Program-made: the position numbers and the translations under genes
Notes under the pieces: model-generated
Seen by the model: the letters and a program-made list of their open reading frames with translations, nothing else
Database searches by the model: none
What the model was told of the DNA's origin: nothing
Origin: Diphasiastrum complanatum
Lineage: Eukaryota; Streptophyta; Lycopodiopsida; Lycopodiales; Lycopodiaceae
Reading direction: 5' to 3'
DNA length: 64,000 nt
Assembly (NCBI GenBank): GCA_029204225.1
Contig: CM055100.1
Location: 53,803,216-53,867,215 of the forward strand
In this document: piece after piece, positions 42,021 through 53,023 of the stretch
Layout of the letters: each line of letters begins with the position of its first letter
Numbering within the stretch: the stretch's first letter is position 1

Positions 42021-42741
42021 CGTTGGAGGGTTTGCGGATCCCCAGGCAACCCTAACCCTATAAGTGAGAGGGATTTGGCACCCTGCGTCTATAAATCCAA
42101 CCCGATGATCACATAGAGATTTGATAATTAGAAAGTCAATAAAAGGACTTTAGGCAAGGCCTCAATGTCAAGTTAGTGAATAAAATAGGGGTTCCCACCA
42201 AAATTGGTTCAAATTTCAATTTCAAATTGGTTCCTTGCAATTTGGAATGGTTCCCACTCTTTGTAAATATGAATAGTTAGGGAGGTAGAAATGGGCCAAT
42301 AGGATTTTGAGGCCAAGGCCCTCCTGTCCACTATAATTGGAGGCAAACTCGAGTTGCTCCTCATGTCCAAATCTTCATTTCAATATAAGCTGATTGGCTC
42401 TCTTATGAAATGGACTTGTGAATGTCCTTGCTCTCTATCCTTTTTCCTCCATCTCTCATGCTTTTGTTGTATTTGCTAATTGTTAGATCTGAATATTATT
42501 GGGATTGTATGTTCTTATACTTTTTGTGAGAGAGAAAGGGAGAGAGAGAGAAGGATCGTAGGGTTAATGGATGTAGTGTTAATTGTGTAGTGTTAAATGC
42601 GGATCTTCCATACATGCTGAATTCTGAGATGTGCTATCGCTCTCATGGGATTGAACCTACGTGTGACAACTACTTCATCTCCTTGATGCTTGAGTGCTTG
42701 GATCTTGGGTTGAGGATAGGCTAGGAAATAAACTCACTACA
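42021..42741 (+). repeat. 3' LTR of G1 copy A
   Basis: 721 bp beginning CGTTGGAGGGTTTG (first base C instead of T) and ending AACTCACTACA. Contains a CACTATAATTGG region and TTTCAATATAAGC near the expected poly(A) part. Homologous to 15147-15907 and 46026-46429. Confidence 0.85.
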
Positions 42742-43180
42742 CTCCCTATAAGGGAAAGCTCCTCAATATCCTACTTACAAGACAAACACAATGGAGAAAC
42801 CACCCAACCAAGTAGAAGCAACCAATCAACTCTAGAAGCTTCACCCCCAAGCCAGGGAATAGGGAGCATGAAACTAGAGAGAGAGCCTAGCAATGAATCA
42901 ACCAAAAGGTGAGGTACTAGGGCGAGTTTGGCCTCCTTATATAGAGCCTAGAACCACCTGTGCACATAGTCATGCAAGGTCCTAACTTCCCTATACAGAG
43001 GTTCATCTAGAATAGAGTCTCTATGCATGGATCCTCTATTCATAGAGTTGCTTAACTCTACACATGCATACACTGTCCCAAACCTTGTACTAACTCCATT
43101 TAGTATGTTCTGGGCCTCAAAAGGATATTAGTTACTTTCGAGTCATGTCCATTATGACGTGGCATAACTAACAGCTTGTT
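42742..43180. other. Noncoding spacer
   Basis: Between the G1-A LTR and G3. A 72-residue plus-strand frame at 42694-42912 spans the LTR edge and has no recognised motif. Possibly the 3' end of G3, but no LTR was identified. Confidence 0.35.
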
Positions 43181-44640
43181 TCACTGGAGTACCGTGTATC
43201 CAAGACTAGGACTATACTGAATCCTATATGTAATGGTCATGGACATAACACTCCCCTTCACGTACACTCTTTTTGAGTTGCATTTAATCACATATGATTC
43301 GACATATGGCTTGAGCTTTGGCCAGTAAAATTCCCTCTTAACCAAGTCTAGAGTCTTGTGTATACCAGGATGTCCTGCACAGGGTATGTCATGACATTCA
43401 AACAAAGTCTTGCATTTGAGCTCCTCATCCCCAACTACACAAACTTTTTCATTCCGAAATAGCAATCCATCTCGAATAGTAAATTTGTTCCACAATCTTC
43501 TTATCTTTCTTTGTTAGTTGAGTCTCCTGTGTACTCAACTCAATACTGTCCACATTTCTTCTGGTATGAACAATGTTCCAAATATGACCAAAATGGGAGT
43601 CAGATTCATATTTTTCTCTTAGCAAAAAAAATATAGATCCGTGAAAATCTGGGTGAATGACAACTCGTCAATTCACTGGTTTGACTAAGAGCATCCGCAA
43701 CTGATTAGAGCTGCCTCTTATGTAACAGATGTCATGATAAAAAATTGCATCAATTCAGTCCATTGAGCTTTCCTCCCCCAAAGATAATGTTGATTGCAAA
43801 AATACTTAAGAGACTGGTGATCCGTATACACTATAAACTTACTACCATACAAGGAGTGTCTCCAGGTTTTAAGAGCATGGATTATTGCAAACAATTAAGT
43901 TTCTTGTGTAGTATAACACAACTGAGGACCAATGAATTTTTTGTCTTCAAACGCTAGTGGCCTATCCATTTGTAATAGAACCGCTCCAATTGCAATATCA
44001 CTTGCGTCATTTCTCACGATGTAAGGTAAGTCTGAATTTGCAATTTGTAACACGGGAGCTGAAAAAACCAATGTTTTAAGTTTCTCAAAACATTGATTCA
44101 ATTCCTCATTCCAAACAACAAGCAGACTAGGTTGATTCCTCTTTTTCTTTTTATCAACAATCCCTTTTGTCAGGTTATTAAGCGGAGCTGCTACCTTAGC
44201 ATAATCCTCAATAAATCTTCTGAAGAAAACGGTAAAACCTAAAAATGATCTAACTTGCTTCACAGTTTTCATAATTGGCCACTCAATCACACTCTTGATT
44301 TTATCCTCATCAATCTTGATCTCATTGATTGTGATCTTATGACCGATATAAAGCAACTCTTGCTTAAAGGATTCACACTTGGACTCTTTAGTGTAGGGTA
44401 ACTCCTGCCGAAGTTTCATCAAGATGATTCTCAAGTGCCTCTATATGTTCCTTAAAGCTTTTACTGTAGATGAGAATATCATCTAGGAATACTACCACAA
44501 ACTTCTCCAGATATGGATGAAATAAATCATTCATCATTTGCTAGAACATTGCTGGAGCATTTGTTAATCCAAAAGGCAACACTAAGAACTCATAATGACC
44601 AGATCTAGAACAAAATTTGGTCCTTTGGACATCTTTCGAT
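43181..44640 (-). pseudogene. Gypsy G3 reverse transcriptase, RNase H and integrase zinc finger
   Basis: Minus-strand gypsy pol. RT end and connection at 43895-44434 (SKCESFKQELLYIGHKITIN, VRSFLGFTVFFRRFIEDYAK), RNase H (IVRNDASDIAIGAVLLQMD, then in other frames HALKTWRHSLYGSKFIVYTD and HQSLKYF), and the integrase H2C2 zinc finger at 43181-43495 (LFECHDIPCAGHPGIHKTL, then FYWPKLKPYVESYVIKC). The RT catalytic part lies at about 44440-44640 in a broken frame. It meets ORFX copy 1 at about 44640. The integrase core is absent. The gene order and RNase H type fit a chromovirus; no chromodomain was seen. Confidence 0.85.
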
Positions 44641-46025
44641 TTAATTTTGATCCAGCATAGACTGGATCACTTGCCCAAGGCTTGAAACCAACCCTAGAGC
44701 ATCACCAAAATTGACGGTCGTGGCAGCGGCAGCAGTAGGAGGACCTGATGGTACTGTCCTTGGTTGGCGTGGAATAGGTGCCATGGTCTCTTCTTCTTAA
44801 AAAATATCCTCCTCTTCAAACCCTTCAGGCACTGTGGCGTCGAACTGTTTTGGTGATTTTACAACAGTGTCGACCCGAAGTGTGGCTAGGCTACCTTGTG
44901 TGTGGGGTTGCTGGCTGGCATCTTCGACACCAACAGTAGATTCATGGATATGTCCGAATCCTCTTTCGGGGGATTGGAGTTCAAAGGGCGCTGGGCTCCA
45001 AAGAATTTCAAAGATTTCGGTGGCCCCAAGGGGGTCGGAATCATTGAACATATCCATAAAGAACTGTGTGTTGTGAGGTGGCTTCGGTGTGTGGGGGTGA
45101 GGCGGAGCTGTGATGGGAATGGTAGGCCCAATGTCACAAACTGTCCTTGTATGGGAGCAGAGACGAGGGAAGCATCAGAGGCTAGGGGGATGGAAAGTTC
45201 AGTGCGAACAGTAGCAGGGGCTGAAAGAGCAGCTGACGAGGTATGCCTAGTGCGACGTCGTGACGAGGAAGGCGAGTCAGGAATTACGATTTTGCGGTGT
45301 GGACAACGACGACTATGGGAGCGTGAGGCCTGATGGGATGATTTTGCCGGTGCTTGTTCGTAAATCGAAAGCACAAAATCTAGGTGGAAGCCATGGATTC
45401 TGTTTTCTAAGTGAGAAGCGGCTAAGAGGGACAATAAAGAGCCAGCAGCGAACTGCTGCTTAGTATTGGCCTTAGTAGCTCACTTGAGCTCACTGAAAAC
45501 AGTCTTGAACCAATTATATGGTTCAAGAGGGGCTTTGGCCAACTTAGTGTGGGATTCCACTATCATGTGAAGGATTTGAGATGTGATGCGATCTTTCCTG
45601 AGGTTGCCAACCATCAGGAAATTATTCAATAGCTGGGCAGCTGCGTGGATGGAAGGCTCAGTGATGGCTTCCAAAAGGTAGCCATCATTGGTCCAGTGCA
45701 TATCGTTGGTGAGGTCAATAAATGGCTTGATGGCCTGTTTGGCGTGCTTGTGATTGGGTGAGGCCTGTGTACCAGATGATATTCCTATAGCTGCAAGTGC
45801 GGCCTCAGTGACGCGCACTTTGTGTGTGGCTCTCTGGAAAGTGATATAGAATTTGGATCTCTCTTCCTTCCACGTACTGAAGGCAAGAGTGATGAAATCC
45901 ATATTGATGCAACCCAAAAAGGCTCTCTCATGAATACCCATTGCAGTGAGCAGAGGCTCCGCAAGGGTCATCCACTGAGTGACCATGCTTGTGCTAGGAA
46001 GAATCATGATGTCCGTTGTAGCCAC
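44641..46025 (-). pseudogene. Unrecognised ORF, ORFX copy 1
   Basis: Minus-strand frames 45480-46025 (from a Met at 46025), 44886-45434 and 44797-45057 form one interrupted protein homologous to ORFX copy 2 at 51150-52931. N-terminal part: TDIMILPSTSMVTQWMTLAE, then MDFITLAFSTWKEE and ILHMIVESHTKLAKAPLEPY. Middle: ASHLENRIHGFHLDFVL followed by a Ser/Arg-rich basic stretch (SHSRRCPHRKIVIPD, SSSRRRTRH). Then an acidic part (MDMFNDSDPLGATEIFE, FEEEDIF). It stops homologous to about 52570 of copy 2. I do not recognise a known domain; the Arg-rich stretch could be a nuclear signal or nucleic-acid binding. The first stop is a TGA at 45478-45480. It lies tail-to-outside of G1-B. Confidence 0.6.
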
Positions 46026-46429
46026 TCAGATGTTCATTTTCTCATTTCAATAAAGCAGATTGGTTCTCTTCAGAAATGGATTGATGAATGTCCTTGCTCT
46101 CTATCACTTTTCCTCCATCTCTCATGCTTATTTGGATTTCGCTAATTATTGGATCTGAATGTTATAGAAATTGAGTGTTATTATACTTTTTATGAGAGAG
46201 AAAAAGAGAGAGAGAGAAAGAGTAAGATATCTTTGTTGTGGATGTGTAGTGTTAATGAATAGGGTTAATGGATGTAGAGTTAGATGTGAATCTTCCATTC
46301 ATGTTAAAATCTGAACTAAACTATCGCTCTCATGGGAACGAACCTACGCGTGACAACTAACTCCGTCTCTTTGATGCTAGTTTGAGTAGATCTTGGATTC
46401 AGGTTAGGTAAGGAAAGAAATCCACAACA
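46026..46429 (+). repeat. 5' LTR of G1 copy B (5' end missing)
   Basis: Begins inside the G1 LTR (GTTCATTTTCTCATTTCAAT, equal to 15486 in the solo LTR) and ends AATCCACAACA next to the PBS. The first 340 bp or so are lost. Confidence 0.85.
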
Positions 46430-46430
46430 A

Positions 46431-46450
46431 TTTTGGCGCCATCGATTGAT
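46431..46450 (+). other. Primer-binding site of G1
   Basis: TTTTGGCGCCATCGATTGAT follows the LTR end; TTTGGCGCC is the start of the site used by Athila/Tat-type plant gypsy elements, although the rest differs from TGGCGCCGTTGCCGG. Confidence 0.75.
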
Positions 46451-46585
46451 CGAATTTCAAAAAAAAATTCATCATATAGGATCAGATTCTTGAAAAGTGG
46501 AATAGATCTAGTAGATCTAATTTGAAATAGTTTTTTGAAAAATCTAGATCCAATCTCATTATCTATTTGATCTAAATTTGTAAAA

Positions 46586-48277
46586 ATGGCTGTCCCTGGA
46601 GCTGCTCTCGGGGGTGCTCCACAAGAAGTCAATCCAATCATTGTTAGAAGAGCACCCCGATTGGACCTACCCAAATATAATGGATTAACAGATCCAATTA
46701 GATTTCTTCAGATCTATGCTGAATCCTGTGAAGTCTATGGTGAGATTTATCCTCAAGATAAACTTAAGCTGTTTCTTATGGCCTTAACAGACGCAGCACA
46801 AAATTGGTACTATAATCAAGATGAAACTGAGTGTACAGATTGGGAGGTTATTAAACGAGCCCTTATCACACGGTTCAAACCATGAAAGTTTATGGAAGAC
46901 CCTTTCCTATTTTTAAGTAAAATTAAAATGAGAAAGCGGAAAATGGTTCGAGATTACATTGAACGGATAAAACATCTTAGATCTGAATGCGAACCTGAGC
47001 TGATTAACGAAAATGCCATGCCTATGTGGTTTTTGTCAAGTCTACCTAAACGGATCAGACGTGAGTTGAAATGCCATAATGAGTATGCACTCTTGCAAAA
47101 TGCTATGGACGATACAATTCGGGAGGAGGATGAAGATTCAGATGAGGAGCCAGATATCAGGATGTTGCCTTATACAGCAGGGGAGACTACTACGACATCC
47201 ACCACTATTGCATCAACGAATGCAAATGCTACTACAGAAATGATGCCCAATGAGTTCGAGAAACTTGGGAAGAACGAGCAGAAACAGATGGAAAAATTGC
47301 AGTTGCAATTTGATGAGAAGATCAAAGCATTGGAAAATTTTCACGAGGAAGCAAACAAGGAATCTGAAAAGCTTGCAAAGACTTTTTCTACCAGGAAAAA
47401 TGTTTGGTGTTCTATTTGTACAGGAAATCACACAGTGAACGAGTGTCCTCAATTAAAAAAACAAATAAAAATCAGTGTTTGCCATATGTGTAATTCACCT
47501 GATCATGAGACTGCTTTTTGCAACTTCAACCTTCGGATAATTCAACAACGGTATGCCTAGATCGGATATCGAAAACCACAGTATGGAGTCAATCCAGCAG
47601 TAAGACTGCAACAATCTGCTCTTGGATATCCGAAATGTTTAGCTTTACCTGCCCCACCAAAGCACTCCGCTCCTCCAGCCAATTTGATGGAACCGGAACC
47701 TTACGAAAATGCTGAGCAATGGAACTATGGAAATGATCAAGCAAGTGGATCTTCAGAACAATATGCCATTTATGTTGTCGCTCAACAACAAGCCTCTAAA
47801 AATTGGACCAGAGCACCACTCGGATGCTTTGCATGTGGAGAAAATCACAGAGTTGCAGAATGTCCAAATAAAGATAAATTTGTACCATTCTGTTGTGACT
47901 GTGCTTACGGGCATTGCTATAAAGACTGTCCAGCAAAACCAAAGCCACCACCAGCTACAGCACCTGTAAATTTGATAACAATCAAGCAAAGACCGGTAGC
48001 TCAGAATAAACCAAGTGCATTCTTGATGGTGGTCACCAGAGCACAGAAGCAGAAAGAACCAGTAATGGATCCAGTACCTACTGATTCTATACCATTGAAT
48101 GATATACCAACAACATCGAGAGTCTATCCAAATCTTAATGCAGAAAAACGAAGATATCAGAATATGAGGCAGTGGATTAAACATCTGCAAGAAGAAGAGG
48201 AGCTTGAAGCTGCTAAATCAACAGTTGAAGTTCGATCTTCACCATTGCAGCCTTCAAGAAATTTACGTACGGAATGA
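46586..48277 (+). pseudogene. G1-B gag with four CCHC zinc knuckles
   Basis: Frames 46586-46885, 46892-47560 and 47684-48277. The start MAVPGAALGGAPQEVNPIIV at 46586 lies about 150 bp after the PBS. Capsid part: RLDLPKYNGLTDPIRFLQIY, FLMALTDAAQNWYYNQ, IERIKHLRSECEPELINE. A helical region with QKQMEKLQLQFDEKIKALEN follows. Then four zinc-binding knuckles: CSICTGNHTVNEC (about 47408), CHMCNSPDHETAFC (47480), CFACGENHRVAEC (47825) and CCDCAYGHCYKDC (47890). Frame breaks: a TGA at 46883-46885 and a TAG at 47558-47560 (CAG in copy A). Best preserved gag of the family in this window. Confidence 0.85.
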
Positions 48278-49060
48278 TCAGTTACATCATCTTGAAGAAC
48301 CCTTCAAGATGACTGAAGCAGAAGCATCGCAAACAGAACTACTCATGAACATTTTGTCTAGTAAGATCAATATTTCATTGGGAGAGTTCCTGAAGTTGGT
48401 GCCAAAAGCAAAGGAAGTCTTAGCGCAAAAGTTTGCTCAAGAAGAACCAGAAGTCCATCAAGAGCTATTTTTTTGTGCTAGATTTGAAGAATCTAATGAA
48501 GTACTCCATGTTGGAGCCGTTTGGGAAAGTAAACAAAAGAATATCACTTTACCGATACAACATAGACAATTTCCTAAAAAAGCAGCCGTGATAGATGGTG
48601 GTTCAGGAGTTAACCGGAGCTCTACAAAGCTATGTGCAAAATGGGGCCTTACAAAGATCAAGCCTGCTACTTTTGCTATTAAGCTAGCTGATCAAACGAT
48701 AGTTTGTCCATGAGGAATGGTGGAAGATATATTTGTCAAGATTGCAGGATTACAGTTCGTCATTACTTTCGTAGTGATGGACTTACCAGAAGCGACTAAC
48801 GTGTACCGAGTTCTATTGAGACGTCCATGGTATTGAGTTGCGCAAGTAATTTATAACTGGGGCACCGGAAAAATCACTTTTGAAAATCGTGAACCTGCAG
48901 TTAAAATTGATCCTACAACTTGGACTATCAAACCAGTGGTTCAAAAAGAGGATGACAATTTGTCAACAACAGATCATACTTGTGATTGACCAAAGAAAAA
49001 TTTGGGAGTTTATTACGATTCTCAAATGGATACTATCAATTGAAATGAAGCTCTACTATC
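48204..49060 (+). pseudogene. G1-B protease
   Basis: Frame 48204-48713: TELLMNILSSKINISLGEFL, the protease active region AVIDGGSGVNRSSTKLC and a TGA at 48711-48713 where copy A has CGA. It continues as VMDLPEATNVYRVLL with further TGA codons in place of the CGA of copy A (at 48834-48836 and 48987-48989). At about 49052 it jumps to the end of RT (YYRIFIIFF), so the linker and RT are deleted. Confidence 0.8.
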
Positions 49061-50351
49061 GAATCTTTATTATCTTCTTTGCGGACCTATATACAAACTG
49101 ACTATTGCTCCTATTTGGATAGTACAAGCGTTAGAAGCTTTTGAAAAATAAAAAAAAAGCATTAACTTTAGCACCAATACTCCGTTCTCTAGATTGGACG
49201 ATAGAGTTTCATGTTCATACGTGAGGCATTAGCCATGATTTTTTCTGTTCGAAAATTTCGTCACTACCTCATGGAAACGCACTTTGCATTTTATACGGAT
49301 CATCAACCGTTATATTACTATTTGCAAACTTTTACAATCAGGTTGTTGGTGGCCTACACTTCACAAGGACACAAAATTTTTTATTCAAACATGTGATGTT
49401 TGCCAGCGAGCACGACGACCTACTCGAGAGAACTATGAACTCTTGCATCCGGTCTTATCGCAAACACCGTTTGAAAAATGAGGACTGGATTTTGTTGGAC
49501 CTATTCACCCTACCGCGCAAGGATCTCAGGCCCGATACATTATCCTCGCAACTGATTATATGACCAAGTGGGTTGAAGCCAAAGCTGTCAAAGTTGCTGA
49601 TGCGAAATCTACGACCAAGTTTCTATATGAAAATAGTATAATCAGATTTGGATGTCTGATTGAGATTGTCAGTGACCGGGGTACACACTTTGTTAATCAA
49701 ACAATAACGTGTTTACTGGAAGATTTTTTTGTTATACACATATTTAGTACTTCCTACTATCCCAAAGGGAATGGCCAAGCTGAATCTTCCAATAAGATTC
49801 TCTGCACCATTATGACAAAGACAGTTGAAGCGAGTCAGTGCGATTGGGAACATAAACTGTATGCAACATTATGGGCATTCAGAACTGCTTACAAAAATAG
49901 TACAAATCAAACACCTTTTCAATTGGTTTATGGTCAAGATGTTGTCATGCCAATTGCATTTTTTATCCCATCCTTACGCATAGCAGCAACATAACAATTA
50001 AATGATGACAAGCCTTTACAACTCCATCATGAAGCGTTGCACAAATTATGTGAAACTCGATTGTTGGCAGTTCATGCCTTAGCAACAGAGAAAGCCCGCC
50101 GCAAGACATGGCACAATCGTCGATTGTACAAAAAAGATCTGAAAGTAGGAGATCTGGTATTGATGTACAAAACCAAGCTGATCAAGGGAAAGTTGAAGTT
50201 TACCAGTGAAGGCCTGTATAAAGTGAAGGAAATCTTGAACTATGGCGCAATAATTCTTGAGCACTTGGATGGAAAACAATTTGATACTCCGGTGAATGGC
50301 AGCCGATTACGCAAGTTTTGGCAGCCTGCTCCGCCGGTTCAGCAAGCCTGA
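49053..50351 (+). pseudogene. G1-B RNase H scrap and integrase
   Basis: RNase H scrap: REALAMIFSVRKFRHYLMET, then FYTDHQPLYYY. A second deletion brings in the integrase zinc-finger end (CDVCQRARRPTRENYELLHP). The integrase core in frame 49560-49994: TKWVEAKAVKVADAKSTTKF, IVSDRGTHFVNQTI, STSYYPKGNGQAESSNKIL. The catalytic residues Asp (in ATDYMTKW), Asp (SDRGTHF) and Glu (GQAESSN) are all present. C-terminus in frame 50037-50351 ending KFWQPAPPVQQA. Stops at 49484 and 49992-49994. Confidence 0.85.
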
Positions 50352-51149
50352 TCTCAATACTTTTTTAATTTTTATTGTTGTTCAATTTTTGGTTTCCAGC
50401 ACTTAATTTGTTGAGATTTTTGTAAAAAGACAGTCAAAAAAAAAAAGAAAAAAAAGAAAAGAAAAGTAAAGCAAAAAAATGAGAAAAGACTAATGAGCAA
50501 AAGTCAGAAAGTCATCAACATAGGAAAAAAAAGCATAGTAATTTTTTGATGGAAAAAGACTTTAACAATCACTGTTTTGGTCAGATTTGGCCTATAGAGT
50601 ACCATAAACCTTCGTTGAGCTCTCAGACTGTCAAGAGAAAACCCAGTTTTTAAATTAGACGAAGTATCACTGATATGCCATTTTGGGAACCTTCGTCGAG
50701 CATCTTAACCTCATTATAAACCTTCGCTGACCTGCTAGATGATCTTAAAATGTTAAAATTAGATTGTATAGGTTCAGATTGTGAAAAAATGCATTTATGA
50801 CAGTACTTGGGCGAAGGACCCTCCTGGGCGAAGGTTCATCCTTCGCCAAACCTGGAAAACATTCGCTTGATAGGTTCAGATCCCCAGAAATCTTCGCCAA
50901 GATTTTTATAGCCTATTTTTACGGTACTGTACATGCCTGCAAATTTTTGTTCCGAACTGATCAGCCAAACTAGTATTCAGTGTAATGGACCCACCAAATT
51001 CACCCATAGGCTGACTGAATTCGTTTCATTTCTCACTTGTACTAGCGAAGCTCTTGCAAATTTTTCTTGCGACTTTGCAAAGCCTTCCAAAATTCCTGCA
51101 TTGCTTTCTGATACACTTTTACGCGTTTTATATTTCCTTTCTGATCATC
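50352..51149 (+). other. Noncoding stretch with repeated CCTTCG motifs
   Basis: About 800 bp between G1-B pol and ORFX copy 2. It starts with an A-rich stretch (50430-50480) and then repeats ACCTTCG at about 50611, 50692, 50722 with GCGAAGG in reverse at 50811 and 50829. It contains GGCGAAGG-TTCAT-CCTTCGCC at 50827-50847, a perfect 8-bp hairpin. No coding frame with recognised content. Confidence 0.6.
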
Positions 51150-52931
51150 ATGTCTTCTACCGATACTTCCCAGTCTCCGCGCTATACTATCCATCGTGAT
51201 GTCCCATCTGCAACGGACATCATGATTCTTCCTAGCACAAGCATGGTCACTTAGTGGATGACCCTTGCGAAGTCTTTGCTCACTGCAATGGATATTCATG
51301 AGAGAGCCTTTTCTGGTCGCATCAATATGGAATTCATCACTCTTGCCTTTAGTACGTGGAAGGAAGAGAATCCAAATTTTATATCATTTTCCAGGGAGCC
51401 ACACATAAGGTGTGCGTCACTGAGGCCGCCCTTGCAGCTATAGGTATAGCATCTGGCACGTAGGCCTCACCCAATCACAAGCACGCCAAACAGACCATCA
51501 AGCCACATATTGACCTCACCAACGATCTGCATTGGACCAATGATGGCTACCTTCTGGAAGCCATCATTGAGCCTTCAATCCACGCTGCTGAATACCTTTC
51601 TGATGGTTGGCAACCTCAGGAAAGACCGCATCACATCACAGATACTCCGTAGGATAGTGGAGTCCACACCAAGTTGGCCGAAGCCCCTCTTGAACCATAT
51701 GATTGGTTCAAGACTGGTGAGTTCAAACAAGCTATTAAGGCCAATAGTAAGCACCAGTTTGTTGCCGGCTCTTTATTGTCCCTTTTAGCCGCTTCTCACT
51801 TAGAAAACAGAATCCATGGCTTCCACCTGGATTATGTGCTTTTGGCCTACGAAGAAGCACCGACAAAGTCATCTCAATAGGCATCGAGTTCTCATAGTCG
51901 TCGTTGTCCACGCAGCAAGATCGTTATTCCTGACTCGCCTTCCGCGTCATGACGTCGCACTAGGCATACCTCGCGAGCTGCGCTTCCACCCCTTGTTGTT
52001 GTTCGCACTGAACTTCCCATTCCCCCAGCCTCTGATGCTTCCGTCGCCTTTGCTTCCATTGAAGGACACTCTTGACCATTGGGCCTACCATTCCCATCAC
52101 AACTGCCCAAGCCGCCTCACCCCCACACACCGAAGCCACCTCACCAAACACAGAGCTCTTTATGGATATGTTCGATGATTTTGACCCCCTTGGGGCCACC
52201 GAAATTTTTGAAATGCCCCAGAGCCTTGCGCCCTTTGAGCTCGAATCCCCTGGAAGAGGATTCAGACATATCCATGAATCTACTGTTGGTGTTGAAGATG
52301 TCAGCCAACAACCTCACACAGAAGATAGCCCAGCCGCACTTCGGGTCGACAAAGCTATGAAATCACCGAAATAGTTTGACGCCACAGTGCCTGAGAGATT
52401 TGAAGAGGAGGACATTTTTGAACAAGAAGAACTAGTGGCACCTATTCCATGCCTACCAAGGATAGCTCCACCAGGTCCTGCTGCTGCTATCGCCTCCACA
52501 ACTGTCAATTCTGGTCATGCTTTAGGTTTGGTTTCAAGTCTTGCGCAAGTGATCCAGCCGATGCTGGATAAGAAGAAGGAAATGGAGCAGAGAATTTTTG
52601 ATCTGGGGTCCAAAAACACTCTGATCAACAGAAACTTGTCCAGCTGGATCGAGAGTTAAAGATTGCCAAACAACACGAAGACAAGGCTAAAGCCGAAAAG
52701 AAGTTGGCCCAACAACAAGCTGATCGCTTGGAAGAATACATCAGCTCCCTGCAAAATGCCCTATCAACCGCACGAGATCAGGTGGATAAGGCAGTGCAGG
52801 CTGCAAAGCAACAGGTGTAGCTGTTGACGGGGCAATTACAGATGGCTGAACAAGATCGCACGCGGCTTCAAGGTGAATTGGATGCGACCAAACGATTGAA
52901 AAATCATATAGTTACTGAGCATCTGGTTTGA
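51150..52931 (+). pseudogene. Unrecognised ORF, ORFX copy 2
   Basis: Starts with Met at 51150 (MSSTDTSQSPRYTIHRDVPS) and corresponds to copy 1 (minus, 44641-46025). Order: N-terminal domain (TDIMILPSTSMVT, FITLAFSTWKEE), ASHLENRIHGFHLDYVLLAY, a Ser/Arg-rich basic zone, an acidic zone (DMFDDFDPLGATEIFEM, FEEEDIFEQEELV), a Pro/Ala linker, then a long coiled coil at about 52560-52900 (KLVQLDRELKIAKQHEDKAK, ADRLEEYISSLQNALSTARD, LQMAEQDRTRLQGELDATKR) ending at TGA 52929-52931. At least four TAG codons replace CAG of copy 1, plus frame changes. It precedes an LTR (53037), so it may be an extra ORF or a structural protein of an unknown LTR element. Function not recognised. Confidence 0.6.
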
Positions 52932-53023
52932 TTCAAAGGTCGCACAGACGATGATGATTCTTGGAAAAAAGAAGGTAGATTAAGAAATTTTCTAGCTTTA
53001 AATTCTGAGGTCAAAACTTGAAT

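Larger units (their letters stand above)
30860..42741 (+). mobile_element. Ty3/gypsy G1 copy A, split by copia C2
   Basis: Plus-strand non-chromodomain gypsy. 5' LTR remnant 30860-31070, gag from 31074, interruption by copia C2 at 31156-37285, then gag, protease, reverse transcriptase, a short RNase H and integrase C-terminus (37291-41640), a noncoding tail, and the 3' LTR 42021-42741. The first deletion removed the rest of the 5' LTR, the PBS and the start of gag; the second removed most of RNase H and the integrase core. No target duplication is visible (TAGAT left, CTCCC right). Confidence 0.85.
46026..50351 (+). mobile_element. Ty3/gypsy G1 copy B
   Basis: Plus strand: truncated 5' LTR (46026-46429), PBS (TTTTGGCGCC), gag from 46586, protease, then, after a deletion, RNase H scrap, integrase zinc finger, integrase core and C-terminus, ending at 50351. 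Reverse transcriptase is entirely missing. No 3' LTR of the G1 type follows. It is flanked on both sides by copies of ORFX in opposite orientation. Confidence 0.8.

Noticed and set aside
30860-42741. Target duplication for gypsy G1-A
   Set aside because: The flanks TAGAT and CTCCC do not match, so no duplication is claimed; the ends may have been rearranged.
44896-45333. A 145-residue plus-strand frame
   Set aside because: It is the complement of ORFX copy 1, whose coding strand is supported by its homologue at 51150-52931.
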